From: Piper betle
Taxonomy: Eukaryota > Streptophyta > Magnoliopsida > Piperales > Piperaceae
Direction of reading: 5' to 3'
Length of the DNA: 64,000 bases
Assembly (NCBI GenBank): GCA_033002965.1
Contig: JAURVB010003427.1
Location: 83,017 to 147,016 of the forward strand
Shown here piece after piece: positions 52,149 through 62,894 of this stretch. Numbering within the stretch: the stretch's first letter is position 1; each line of letters starts with the position of its first letter. Below the pieces are notes generated by a model. It was given only the letters and a program-made list of their open reading frames with translations, had not been told where the DNA came from and ran no database searches. Position numbers and translations under genes: made by a program.

Positions 52149-52570
52149 AATCCCTCTCCCCCGGACGCCCGCCCCCTTCGACGACCTCCACCTGTGGCCC
52201 GCCTCCCCCCCCCCGCGCCGCGACCCGCCCACCCATTGCAGCCCCTTGCGGGCCACCCCCTGCGACGACCTCTGCCGCATGCCCCTCGTTGCCACCCCGG
52301 CCCCCTGTCCACCGCCCCTGCGACAACCTCTCGCCATGGGCTCCCCGCCCATCACCCCCCGCCCGCCGTCCTCTGCGACGACCTCCCCCACGGGCCCTCT
52401 GCCAGCCACCACCTGCAACGACCTCCACAGAGGGCCCCCATCCCACCCGCCGCCGCAACCCCCACCACCACCACCACCGCCACCCCCGCCACCGCCCATT
52501 GCCGTGTCCAGGCCCGCCCAAGCCGCTGCCCACCACCACCACCACCCCCGCCACCATTTGCGGCCCGGCC
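52149..52570. other. C-rich low-complexity block
   Basis: Strongly C-rich on the plus strand, with recurring GACGACCTCC words. It yields overlapping open frames in several frames and on both strands, rich in Pro/Ala/Arg or Gly. No domain is recognised and composition alone explains them. Confidence 0.7.
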
Positions 52571-52571
52571 G

Positions 52572-52782
52572 GGCCCGACTCAAGTATACAAAAACTTGAC
52601 TCGAGTTAAGTAAATAAAAAATTGATTGGGTACCGACTCGTATAAACTTGACTCGGTTTCGACTCGAGTCAAATCAATAAAAAATTAACTAGGTTCTGAC
52701 CCACGTCAATAAAAACTTGACTCGGTCTTGACTTGAGTTAATAAAAACTTGACTTGGTCCCGACTCAAGTAAATATTTCGAA
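52572..52782. repeat. Minisatellite of about 33-bp units
   Basis: About six imperfect copies of a CGACTCGAGTCAATAAAAAC followed by TTGACTCGGT phrase. The words GACTCGAGTC and ACTTGACTCGG recur at regular spacing. Confidence 0.75.
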
Positions 52783-53214
52783 ATAATGCATCCTAACTCG
52801 GTACCCGGTTGTAAAATTAAATTTATGATCAACTATATATTAAAAAAATGACATACTCTTATATATTCTGATAACATTTAAATTTATGTTGATGAATTCT
52901 GAAATACATCAGAAACAAAACAAATGAGATCCATCTCATTTAACTTTCTTCCACATAATGAATATAAGTACAAACTTAAAAGGTACAAATTTGTCAAGTT
53001 TGATTAAAGTCAATAATAATTCATGGAAACAAGTTACAAATCATAGTCATTCCTAATTTGGAGCTATCATAGTTGTTCTACATCAGTGCTTTGAGATTCC
53101 CCATCAGATGATTATTTTCATTGTTTTGAAAATTCATTGTTTAATTTAATCAAATGATTATAAATGCGGTCACTAAAGCCCATGAAAAAAAATTTTACCC
53201 TCCACGCAACGAGT

Positions 53215-53840
53215 TCGACACATCAAGGCGTCTGTGGGGAGGCAAGCTATGGCAGGGAGGAGGGCCTCGGGGGAGGAGGGCGGCAGTAGGTGGTGCCGGT
53301 GGGGGTGGGGGCGCAGGGCGGCGGCAGGGCGCAGGGTGGCGGGTGGGGGGATGCGGGGCAGCGGCTCGGGGGAAAGGGGCGGTGGTTGGGGGCAGGAGGT
53401 GAGGAGCCAGGGGCCTGGGGGAGGCGCCGAGGGCTAGGAGGAACCTAGGGCAGACAGTTGCGCAGGTGGGGGCAGGGGGCGGCAAGATAGGGGCTGGAGG
53501 TGGGAGGAGTCCGGGGCAGGGGCTGCCGGGTGGGCTGCAGGCAGGGGGCAATGGGAGGGTTCCAATGTGGCAGGGGGCCAGTGGGGCTGTGGCTGGGGTC
53601 GGGGGTGGGTGGGTGGTAGGGGGTGTTGGCGGAGGCGGTGGCTAGGGTTGGGGCGGTGGGTGGCTAGGGTATTTAGGGGGAGGCGGCGGCGTGGTCCGGT
53701 GGAGGGGGGACCACGGGCAAGACACAGGTATACGAGAGGGCAGGAGGGTGGGAGGAAGGAGGGAGGGTGGCCGGCCGGCCAACGAGTCTGACGGGTCGAG
53801 GTTTGGGGGGTTGCTGGGGGCTATAGGCAGGTGGATCGAA
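53215..53840. other. G-rich low-complexity block
   Basis: Mirror image in composition of 52149-52570. Long overlapping open frames on both strands come from G-richness. At its right end a hairpin-like segment and an ATTCGATCCA word (minus strand) parallel the 52.1-kb hairpin region. Confidence 0.65.
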
Positions 53841-53877
53841 TTTAATAACCCACCTTACTTAGCGCATTACATAAAAT

Positions 53878-53880
<3 letters not shown>

Positions 53881-53948
<68 letters not shown>
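53881..53948. repeat. (TA)n microsatellite
   Basis: About 68 bases of alternating AT, the longest in the window. Confidence 0.95.
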
Positions 53949-53949
<1 letters not shown>

Positions 53950-54055
53950 CATAGCCAACTTAGGGCTTCATTTTTGTCCCCGATCCAACCGCGGGAAATT
54001 AAACTCTTGCCCCCAAATGAAATATTACTTTAGAGAGGGGCTCGTCCCCAAGCAA

Positions 54056-54925
54056 ATGGCTTTGGGCGAGGCGGCTGCCGTTGTCCCCCTCAACCGCCTC
54101 CCCTCCCGACTATCCATATCCCGGCTCTCCACCATGGCCTCCTCCACCTCCACCGGCAGCATCGTCTACACGACGCTCCGGGTCTAGGTGCGATGCGAGC
54201 ATGAGATCGAAGCGCAGCAAGTTCATTGCCGTCGCCATCACCGTCTCCGTCTCCGGCCAACGGTCCGCCCTCTCCTTCCTCTATGAGGTGTCTGCTCGTT
54301 GCATTTATTCTCCCGCCCTCTTTGAGGTTCTCGTTATGAAGTTCTTTAGCTTTTGTGTTTGTTTGTTGTTGATGTCTGCCTATGAATTGTATTATGGTAC
54401 AACAGCGGTATTATTTTGTAAATTGTGGGAATTTAGGTTTCTTGGGATTTAGGCATGGTCAGTTGGTGTTGATTTTGGGTGATTTGATTGAATTTAGTTA
54501 CTTTTTCTCAGTTTTTTTTAACTGTGACTTTGTTCTTAAATTTACATGTTTTAGTTTTCTTGCTTATCAATTAGCTGCTTGCATGGTATTTTTGTGGCAA
54601 ATTTAGATGTGAAATCAATCAATTGATGATAAAGATTCATGCTTTAGATTCTGCTTAGCGCTTAGTCAGGATAATAAGGTGTAGATAACATTTGTGACTT
54701 GTGCTAAAGCCATGGACTCCGAACAATTGAACTTTTCACTTTGCAGAAGCTTATTATGATGGAATCTGTGTCTTTCCTGTATTCACGTGCTTTAATACAG
54801 GTGCAATGATGATGGTGAACCATCGGGAACATGCTTTAATACAGGTGCAATGATGATAGTAATAAGCCAATATGTTCAGCTATTGCTTCATCGTGGATCG
54901 ACAGGGTGATGGTGGTAGTCATCAG
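54056..54925 (+). pseudogene. IMPACT/YigZ-family gene pseudogene
   Basis: Parents are small UPF0029-type proteins. Exon 1 (54056-54287) has a Ser/Arg-rich leader, then VYTTLR, a TAG stop, and, after a one-base shift, KRSKFIAVAI..., SALSFLYE before a donor. Exon-like sequence at 54801-54925 carries CNDDGEPSG and then KPICSAIASSWIDRVMVVVI before a donor, matching the family's RYNDDGEPSGTAGKPI and DRVMVVVIRYFGG lines. The part with the conserved R..HNCWAY line was not found between them. A 44-base duplication disrupts the second exon. Confidence 0.75.
54801..54870. repeat. 44-bp tandem duplication with a splice acceptor
   Basis: The phrase GCTTTAATACAG|GTGCAATGATGAT occurs at about 54789-54813 and again at 54833-54857, so both the acceptor and the first exon codons are doubled. 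Confidence 0.85.
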
Positions 54926-56230
54926 GTAGAACCTCCCTTCTGGGAAAAATCATTATGTGCTACATCCTGGTACCTTCTGAATTCTCTCCTCTATTGTTTT
55001 CTGCTCTCTTGTTTGGCATTTCTGATGCTTTTTATTCCCATGTTTTGAAGCAGCGGTTGAAAACATACAGCTAACATACAGCTCAAGAGCAGTGAGGACT
55101 TTGTGTGGGCATTGACACTCCCGTCACCGGCAAAATAGTTATAGACGTCAGAATTTCTTGATTTGAAGATCAACTCCCCTGAACGCGAGGAGGCCGATGC
55201 TGGTCTGTCCCAAGGCCGTTTCCGATTCCCAAAACTCGCAGACCTGCCTTGATCCCGACGCCAGCTGAGTGAGTGGCGAGTTGGTTCATCTGGTTTTGGT
55301 CATTGTCCCTATTGTGTTGAGGCGATGGATTAGTCTTAGAAATTTGCTGGCTTGTTGGTTCGGTCTTGTTTCTATTACTTGAAAAAGTTGGTATGCGGCG
55401 AGAGGTAACATTTATGCGGTAACACAAAAAAGCCTCAAATGTCATAGTACCCGGCTGAAGATGAAGATTACTGCCATTTGAGAATGTTCTTGCTATAACA
55501 AGGCCTGCATACTTTCACTGATTTGTATGACATAATCCTTGGTTCTTTTTGCCAGAAATGTTAGCAGTCATAATTTTCTGCAGTAGTTTGGCTCTATCTT
55601 ACATTTCCTTGAGATAAATTAAATTAAATTGCATGTTAGCAAGATTTTCTGGAGTAGTTCGGCTCTCTAAAGTATACCATTTGCTTCTCAAATAAGTTAG
55701 CAAGATTTAACCCGCGACCTGGAGATCAGCTCAAAGGCATTCATAAACTCAGGTTACTCTTTCTTTTCGGTGACTTGGTGTTCCAATGACAACGTATAAA
55801 AAATTTGACAATCAACCACAACACAGACATGGATGGTAACAGTTTCATTCAGCCATAAATCCTAAAAAAGCCAGATCATCTTCGTGGCAGCGATTTAATT
55901 TTTATATGCCAAGAATCATTCTATCATTTGAATATAGAGAACCATTTAACATAATCAATCACATTGTTTTGTCTAACAAAACATAGACTTCCACAAGCAG
56001 TACACATCCGAAATATAAGGATAGTTGGCTTCGTTGAATCAAAAAGCCCTTCTTTTAAGCGCTTGTCCACAAAAAGACAATCAAAAAGCTTGCTTCCACC
56101 AAATTGAATCGTCAAAATCCTTCACGAAGCTTGGTTCTTTCCAACTACCATATCCTCTGATTCCACCACAAAGAAACCAAACAAACCGATCAAACATGTA
56201 AACACCGATACAAAGAGCTACTAATAAAAC
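54926..56230. other. Non-coding stretch
   Basis: No gene recognised. A GCAAGATTTTCTGGAGTAGT-like phrase recurs around 55570-55660, suggesting a small duplication. Confidence 0.45.
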
Positions 56231-56233
56231 ATG

Positions 56234-56399
56234 TAAACACCGAAATCATTGCATTCCAGGAAGCCAAGTTCTTTTCAGGCATTTCATCAAACAGCCTCCT
56301 AGCTAGCTCCATCTCATTTAGTCTCGCATAAATCGTCACAAGAGCCATTGCTACAAGAGGATTCGCATCAAATGCCGGAGACGAGGGCATTCCACACAA
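56234..56399 (-). pseudogene. Pentatricopeptide repeat (PPR) fragment
   Basis: One PPR unit with flanks is readable: ALVTIYARLNEMELARRLFD then EMPEKNLASWNAMISVF, matching the ALV.MYAKCG..E.AR.VFDEMPERN..SWNAMI pattern of plant organelle RNA-binding PPR proteins. Nothing more of the array is present. Confidence 0.8.
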
Positions 56400-56424
56400 C
56401 CGTATCCCGTGATCAGAGAGGAGT

Positions 56425-56806
56425 ACAGCTGCAGGCCGCTGTTGGCGACGGCTTTGCAGACATCGTCGATGTAGTCGAAGAAGGAAAAGATGTGAACTTG
56501 GCAGGGCAAGCGGTAGGTGGAGCGGCTGGGCGGGGGCTTGGGGACGATACCCTCAATGACAGCGAGGCCGGGGTCGAGGACTGGGCCGAAGACGGCGGCG
56601 GCGTCGCGCTTGATTGTGGCTGACCTGCTCCGACCTGGCATTCAAGACCTTGATGGCGTTGGGGTCATGAGGGTTAAGGGGCTCGCGGACGAGGGCCACC
56701 ACCCGGCCGTTGACGGCGCCGGAGTAGTACCGGATGCCGATGACGAGGAAGTCTCCGAGGATGAGACCAGCGAGGGGGAGAGCGATAGCGGCGATCAGTC
56801 GGACAT
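56425..56806 (-). pseudogene. HIRAN-domain (SMARCA3/RAD5-like helicase) amino-terminal fragment
   Basis: On the minus strand a HIRAN-like domain is readable: GDFLVIGIRYYSG, GRVVALVREPLNPHDPNAIK, VLNARSEQV. After a one-base insertion (near 56617) comes IKRDAAAVFGPVLDPGLAV, IEGIVP, YRLPCQVHIFS and GLQLYSS. Such domains begin DNA-damage-tolerance SWI/SNF helicases. An ATG at 56806 is followed by an early stop. Helicase motors are absent. It passes into the PPR fragment at about 56425 in the same orientation. Confidence 0.75.
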
Positions 56807-56867
56807 GGGTGATGAAGAAGATGAGGTAGGAGGGAAGAAGAGGAAGGGGACGAGGGGTTTAATTCCG

Positions 56868-57031
56868 GCCATTGGATTTAATCCAATGGCTGAAAAATCC
56901 AACCAACGTGGCTGTGCTGCACTCCAACAAACTCGTCCCCGTATATGTATATAATAACGGGTGCATTGTGTGTGCCAGCCCAGCCAAGCTGTGCTGCAAT
57001 TTTTTCAGGCCGTTGGATTCCATGCAACGGC
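56868..57031. repeat. Pair of hairpins around a short AT-rich spacer
   Basis: GCCATTGGAT / ATCCAATGGC (56868-56877 and 56881-56890, perfect 10-bp stem) and GCCGTTG / CAACGGC (57009-57015 and 57025-57031). Confidence 0.85.
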
Positions 57032-57131
57032 TAAAAATTTATATCCAAATTAATAGGGCTTGAGAAGAAGAAGATGGCACATTTCAACCACGGCTACCGC
57101 CTGACATTGTCGCCGGTGAAGCCCCAACGCA

Positions 57132-57721
57132 ATGACCCACATCGGAAAGATGGCACATTTCGCCGGCGCCGGCCTCAAGCACGGCCGGAGACTGTCGGTG
57201 GATTGTCTGCCGGCGACTAGATCCGACGGCGACAAGCCGGACTTCAAGGAGCTGGATCTCACCTCTCCGGCGGTGTCCATGTCCCCCACCACCTCCAGCT
57301 CGAGCTACTCCGACTCCAACCGCCGCCGCCGTCCTGGCCATGCCCGCTCCCGCTCCACCTCGTCAGCGACGTCGCAAGTCTTTCGCAGCGGCAACATTTG
57401 CCCGTTGGGGCGGATCGAAGGCGTCGCCGGCAGCTGCGGCCCTGGCTGTGGCGTCGCCGGTGGTGGGGAACATTCAGGCTGCGGGGGTGGCGGTGATGGC
57501 GAGGAGGGCGATAGCGAGCGGCGATCCAAGGAGGTGCGGAGGTTGGGCAACGAGCTATACAAAAGGGGGAGGTTTGCGGAGGCGCTTGTGCTGTACGACG
57601 CGGTGTGCCGGAGCAACAGGGCGGCGGCGCTCATCGGGCGGTGGTGGAGTGCGAGTTGGCGATTGGGTTGGATCCGTCGTTCGGGCGCGCACACCAATGG
57701 CTCGCTTTTCTTCTTCATCGG
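57132..57721 (+). pseudogene. TPR-thioredoxin-like (TTL) gene, exon 1 remnant
   Basis: Parents are plant co-chaperone-like scaffold proteins with TPR repeats and a thioredoxin-like tail. Readable parts: DKPDFKELDLTSPAVSMSP, a Ser/Arg-rich linker, RSGNICPLGRI, then a TPR start EVRRLGNELYKRGRFAEAL, LYD and SNRAAAL. About ten residues usually found between the latter are missing. After a shift the line VVECELAIGLDPSFGRAHQ continues to a donor (57721). No TPR array or thioredoxin exons were found downstream. Confidence 0.75.
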
Positions 57722-59290
57722 TAAACATGGTTTTTTTGTTGCATTTTTTTGTCTGTGTAAATTTTTTTACTGTTTGTTTTGTTCATCAAACCTGCTATTC
57801 ATGTTGTTGAGATTTGATATTGTGCGTGCAGTAGATCATTTAACTTTTTTTTGTGGTGTTTGCTATTCTTTTCGATCATTTATATGGTCCAACATTCTAT
57901 GCTTTCAATTTCTTTGGCGTTAGAGTTTGATTGTCTTCAAATTATAACTGCTGTCACGGTTTTTATCTGTGTTAGGGATAGTTCGTGTGCAGTACACAGT
58001 TTGTTTGTTTTTTTCTTCGTAGGATTTGCTATTGATCTTGTTCGTATGCACTATTGATCTTGTTCGTAGTCAATTTGCTGATCCACGCGAAAATATTGGG
58101 CCCCATTGTCAGTTTCTATCTCTGTGTGTTTAGGTCAAGCAAAAAGAATAGTTACTAACCGTTCATTTATTTCAGGAATTTCCATATTTTTATGTTGATT
58201 TTTTCAAAGATAGCTACAAAAATTCCCTTGCTCCACACCCGTCGGCACATTCTACTATGGTCCTTTCTGTTACCTCATTTTTTCACCTGAAAAAAGTAGT
58301 AGAAGGGAAAAACTGGTGTAATGTGACCAAATTGGCGCTGAGGGTTTTTTTCTGTTACCACTTAATTGGCAGAGATACAAGGCGTCAGCACGAGGACCAA
58401 CTTTTTCTGTTCCTCTTAGATTTATTGGAGGCTTTTTTATCACTAATTTAACTCTATATGGTGCTATTAATTAGGCAATTGATGAGAGTAACATTTGATA
58501 ACCTAAAATTCCGTTGCTTCCGATATTGCTTTCCACATTTATGACAAAATATTGTGCCAAAGAAGTAGGGAAATTTTTTATTTTTGTGAAAATTAATTAT
58601 CCAATCTTCATGGCCATATATGGCCCCTATTTTGTCGAAGTTATTTTGTAGAACGAGTTTTTTGTGTTCTTTGAATATTAGTTTTGTTGAGTTTTTTAGA
58701 TGAATGATCCAAGGACTTGAAAACAAACTGTACAACTCCAGTGCAAAGACGTGTATGACATTGTGCATCAATTTCAGAACTGTCAAACATTACAGAGTGC
58801 TGTAATGTGATGTTCTTCGGAAACGTCAGTGAGATATTGTTGTTAAGTAAACTGCAATATGGTGAAGAGTTCAATGCAGAAAAATTGTTTATCAGCAAGA
58901 GGCTGTTACAATCAACAATAGTAAACTTGCCGAGGATTGTATATGTTTTGGATGCAAGGTCTGTGGATATTCCTCAGAGTCGAGGTTAGGATTTTAACTA
59001 ATTAGTTTTGTCTATAAGTAACTTTGTGTTGGAACAGGTGTCATGGAGCAAGAAACTGATTTTCATTACTGTGGGAGGGCTCCAATCACCGTCATAATCT
59101 TGGCTACATATTTAGGCCATACCTAGTAGGGCTTCCTGATTCTAGATTCTAGACTTCTGAAGCTATAGTTGCACTCATTTTCGTGATTGCAGATATATTT
59201 TGCCAGTAAAGTTCTTCTTGGTAGGTGGTTAAAAAATGATTTTTTCTTATATTTATTAATTCAAACTTCTCTTTTTGGCTTTTTATTAGA
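57722..59290 (+). other. Intron-like and unidentified exon-like sequence
   Basis: T-rich DNA follows the TTL donor. At 58807-58986 an open frame with YGEEFNAEKLFISKRLLQST and NLPRIVYVLDARSVDIPQSR looks like a real exon of some gene, but I cannot name it. It lies in the same orientation as the duplicated exon at 59.4-59.6 kb and may share its origin. Confidence 0.35.
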
Positions 59291-59601
59291 AGACAGAAGA
59301 TAAGAATTGTGGGTACATTATGGCACATCTTGCTCACTTTGTTCATTCATCTTCAGGCACGTGATTGATCATAACGGTTCATTTTGCAGCTATACGTGTG
59401 GGATGCATCAGACCATGTTCCACTTGTGAAAAACAAGGCTGCTGAAGACAGAAGATAAGAATTGTGGGTACATTAGGGCACATCTTACTCACTTTGTTCA
59501 TTCATCTTCAGGCACTTGATTGATCATAACGGTTCATTTTGCAGGTATACGTGTGGGATGCTTCAGACCATGTTCCACTTCTTGTGAAAAACAAGGCTCC
59601 T
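59291..59601 (+). repeat. 155-bp tandem duplication containing an exon
   Basis: Copies 59291-59445 and 59446-about 59601. Each holds a pyrimidine-rich acceptor (CATTTTGCAG) and an exon-like line YVWDASDHVPL.VKNKA. The second copy has three extra bases (one Leu). I do not recognise the protein. The line continues after the second copy as IFGNITAEYVYRCYRK, with stops. Confidence 0.85.
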
Positions 59602-61371
59602 TAAATGATCTTTGGAAACATAACTGCTGAATATGTTTACAGATGCTATCGGAAGAGTTCAAGCCCAAACTACTTTGCAATATGGTTAATTTGGCTCAAG
59701 TTGTTGTTTTAACAAAACAAAGATAGCCCATTGGAGTTTGAAGTCAGTGTTAGCCATGGCTTAGAAAAGAAACAAGATGAATTTGAACTGTTTCATGTTA
59801 AAATGCTCTGTAACAAAAGTAAATAAACTATTTGCCTAGCTCATTATAGGCAGCATATTTATATTTTATAAATATAAAGATAAATATGACTCTTTTGCTT
59901 ACAATTCTTGGTTGTCTATAAAAGTGATGGATGCTATTGTTGTTGAAGCACCAGATGTCTCTTGTGCTGATTATTAATGTTTAAAGTTTTTGAGCTTGTG
60001 AAAATTTAGTACATAAAATTGGGCAAACAGTTTGGGAAAAGAGCTATGCACTAAGATTGAGAAGTGCTTACAAAGTACCTGTTTTTTAGACTTGGTTTAA
60101 TTAGTATTTGTAAGACTTAAATAGCTTGCTACAAGACAAGTGTACAGTATTATAGTTTACAAATACCATATTGTACTGGCCAGTCCTAGCTCTGCGTTTC
60201 CCCTCAAATCCCATACGATTTAGGCCTTCTTGCATTTTAATTTGTAGCCAATTTTTAAATTTGAGATTTTTCCAGAATCCTTTTTTTTTGTAAAGAGTAT
60301 AGTATTTTAACTATTATTTAATTAAATATCATGTAGAGCTTGATTAGTAAATAAAATTTATTGTTCTAGCATTTTCAAATTTATTATTGTAGCGTTTTCT
60401 TAGTTGCCTCCTTTTACCTAATTTTATTCATTTCTTTCCTCTAAATTTGTATTATCCGCATGAATTAGGTTCAGGTTAGCCGACCCAACCGGAACGAGTG
60501 ACATTCCGATTCAATTCGTCGAGCATGAATCGGATTTCAGATGTTACACCCAGTGACCAAGCTACCCTTTTCTCCAATTTTTACACCATGTTATAATATG
60601 TATTTGAATGCTATATTTTGTATAATTGAACATTGGGATGTTAGTTACCTCTAGTCAAAATACCATACTAAAAATCCAAGTAAGGTCAAGAAAAATCATA
60701 AATGCGTTGTGTGTTTGCTATTTTGTTGACGTGATATGTCATGCTCTGAGTTTGTACTTCGTTGATAGCTTATTAAAAGACATTCATAAAATCTTTAAAA
60801 ATTCCCTATAGCCACACTAAGTGTTTATGTGGTTAGTTATTGGAGTTTTTTGGTATGTACTTGACTGTAGGTTGAAACCCTAGCTCCTTAACTTCAATTA
60901 AAAAATCCATTGAAATTGCATGAAATTCTACGCAGACCTTAAGGTCTATCCCAAAAATACCACTCTAAAATTTAATAGCCTGTGGCTTAGTAGATCTCCT
61001 TGTAGAACATTCCCAAGCCAAGTAGGTCCAGCCACTTTATAAATGACATGTCAATGCCTTGCCTTTCTGAGTCCATTTAGGACTAAATACTTGGAATTTG
61101 AACTTGAAATTTTATAAGATTCAAGCCCTAAATCTTGGCTAATACTGCCATTTTATCAAGGCCTATTTGGCATTTCTAAACCTACTGAACGAGATTTAGG
61201 AGCTTGATTGAGGAACACTATTCCCTACACCTTAGCCAAACATTAATGGGCCTTGTTTACCATTTTGGCCCATGAGTGGCCAAGGCTAACGTACACTAAT
61301 GCTAACAACATCATTTGCAGCTGAAAACAATCAGCCTTGGTCAGGTATGGAAACAAGGACAAGAAATAAGC
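59602..61371. other. Non-coding stretch
   Basis: Apart from the short continuation of the duplicated exon's frame (to about 59690), no gene or clear transposon end is seen. Confidence 0.5.
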
Positions 61372-61606
61372 CTATAGCATCTCATTTTCTATGGTGACTG
61401 TTGTATCAGCCTTAGAGTTTTGCTCCTCGAGAAGCTTCATTTGCTGTTCAGCATTCTCTCTTTCGTAGGCACTTACACCCATAATAATATCAAGCATAGT
61501 ACCTGTGGTTCCAAAGAATATTAGCGGTGTCAGCGACTTCCTCTTTATGCCAACGGGAATAGCAAGAAGAGGTCCAGCTACAGAGAAAAGCCATGTCCCC
61601 AAAGCA
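61372..61606 (-). CDS. Last exon of a small membrane protein, family not named
   Basis: After an acceptor (TTTGCAG at 61607-61613) an intact frame of 77 codons runs to a stop at 61372. It starts ALGTWLFSVAGPLLAIPVGI (a hydrophobic segment), then FFGTTGTMLDIIMGVSAYE with a second hydrophobic piece, and ends in a charged, probably coiled tail QQMKLLEEQNSKAD. The codons look selected: no stops, conserved-looking glycines, two membrane segments. I do not recognise the family with certainty. Upstream exons should lie at higher coordinates. An ATGGCTGCAAAG|GTAGTA start-and-donor candidate at about 62619-62632 does not match the phase alone, so a middle exon would be needed. Confidence 0.5.
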
Positions 61607-62690
61607 CTGCAAATGTTTATCAATTAGCAATCTAACAACATCAAAGCGTACAAAGGGAATCAAAAAACAGGTTATCCAGAAAAAACTCTAAATTCTAGAA
61701 GTGTAACATTTCAAAAGAATGAAATTCCTTGTGCTAAGGTTCTCTGACAACCCCTCAAGCTCCCATCAGATTGAACTTTATGCATTTTGGTCCGGTTTGT
61801 AAACATCAACATTAAAAGGAAAAGATCCTATGATACTTGAATTGAGGCAAACCTCCAAATTGAAAAAGGTGTTTCAGTCATTGAAGCAGTGATTTTGCTG
61901 TTTCTGGATGTCATTTTGCAAAAGCGGGGTGAGTTGCTTAAGCAGTTCTAATTAAGTAGTCAGTTGAGTATATGAGGATTGCCCTATTTTTTAAATTTGA
62001 GCATCTAAAGTAGGATAGTATACACTGTAAAGATGAAAGAGAATAATGTAATGTATGCTTCAAATCCAGATCAATTCAAATAGATGATAGCTTCAAATAT
62101 AACATAACTAAGAAAAGAGAGGATTTGGAGGTAAACATGGATGCTGGAAGTATGATTTATTTACTTATGGAAGATAAGTTTGATGTTCGATAGACCAACA
62201 GTAAGGAAACATTTTATGAGCTGAAGGAGAAAGGTTAAGAGAAACTGCAAGGAAACAGAATTCATATCTCAGAGGCCAATGATAGGTCAAACTAAACGAG
62301 CAGCATATTGTAAAGTTCTGAACTGACCACAACAAAAATGCTCAGACACTGAAGAGGAAGAGATCACATCTCAGCTTAAAACTTGAAAAAATACTCAAAG
62401 AGTGTGGACTACATAATATATTGACAGGAAAACAATACATATTGTGCATGGACGATTCGTACATGCCACGACATAAGTGTTACCTCCACTTTGATGAGTG
62501 TTAAAAACTAGGTAGATGTAAACTAAATTCTCAGAGTAACAAATGAGTTGATTACAACTTGAAATAACTAATAATAGAACCATCTTTTGCCATAAGATGT
62601 GTCATTCTAATGAAAATACTACCTTTGCAGCCATCTTCAACCATGAAAAATCACAAGAGAGCTCAACTTTCAACCATGGTTTGACTAACA
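61607..62690. other. Probable intron/upstream region of the 61.4-kb exon
   Basis: No further exon was recognised between the acceptor at 61607 and the candidate start near 62632. Confidence 0.3.
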
Positions 62691-62751
62691 CGGCGGTTGG
62701 TGGGGGTTCGTTGGACACCCGCCGGCTCCCACACATTCACACAAGTGTGTA

Positions 62752-62773
62752 TATATATATATCATGAAAATGT

Positions 62774-62817
<44 letters not shown>

Positions 62818-62894
62818 GGATACAAGAATTCTCTGCTGCACAGCTAAGTTTACTAAGTTTACTGTGCTGCAGTTTATATATATATATATATATT
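62752..62894. repeat. Three (TA)n tracts with an enclosed hairpin
   Basis: (TA)n at about 62751-62762, 62776-62814 and 62876-62894. Between the last two, CTGCTGCACAG (62833-62843) and CTGTGCTGCAG (62862-62872) form an 11-bp stem with one mismatch. The loop contains a doubled AAGTTTACT word. Confidence 0.85.

Noticed and set aside
52065..52613. Several overlapping open frames of 130-217 codons on both strands
   Set aside because: They follow from extreme C/G bias, overlap in all frames and show only Pro-, Ala-, Arg- or Gly-rich low-complexity peptide with no domain.
53154..53791. Gly/Arg-rich and Pro-rich open frames
   Set aside because: Same cause: a G-rich block next to a (TA)n tract; no family resemblance.
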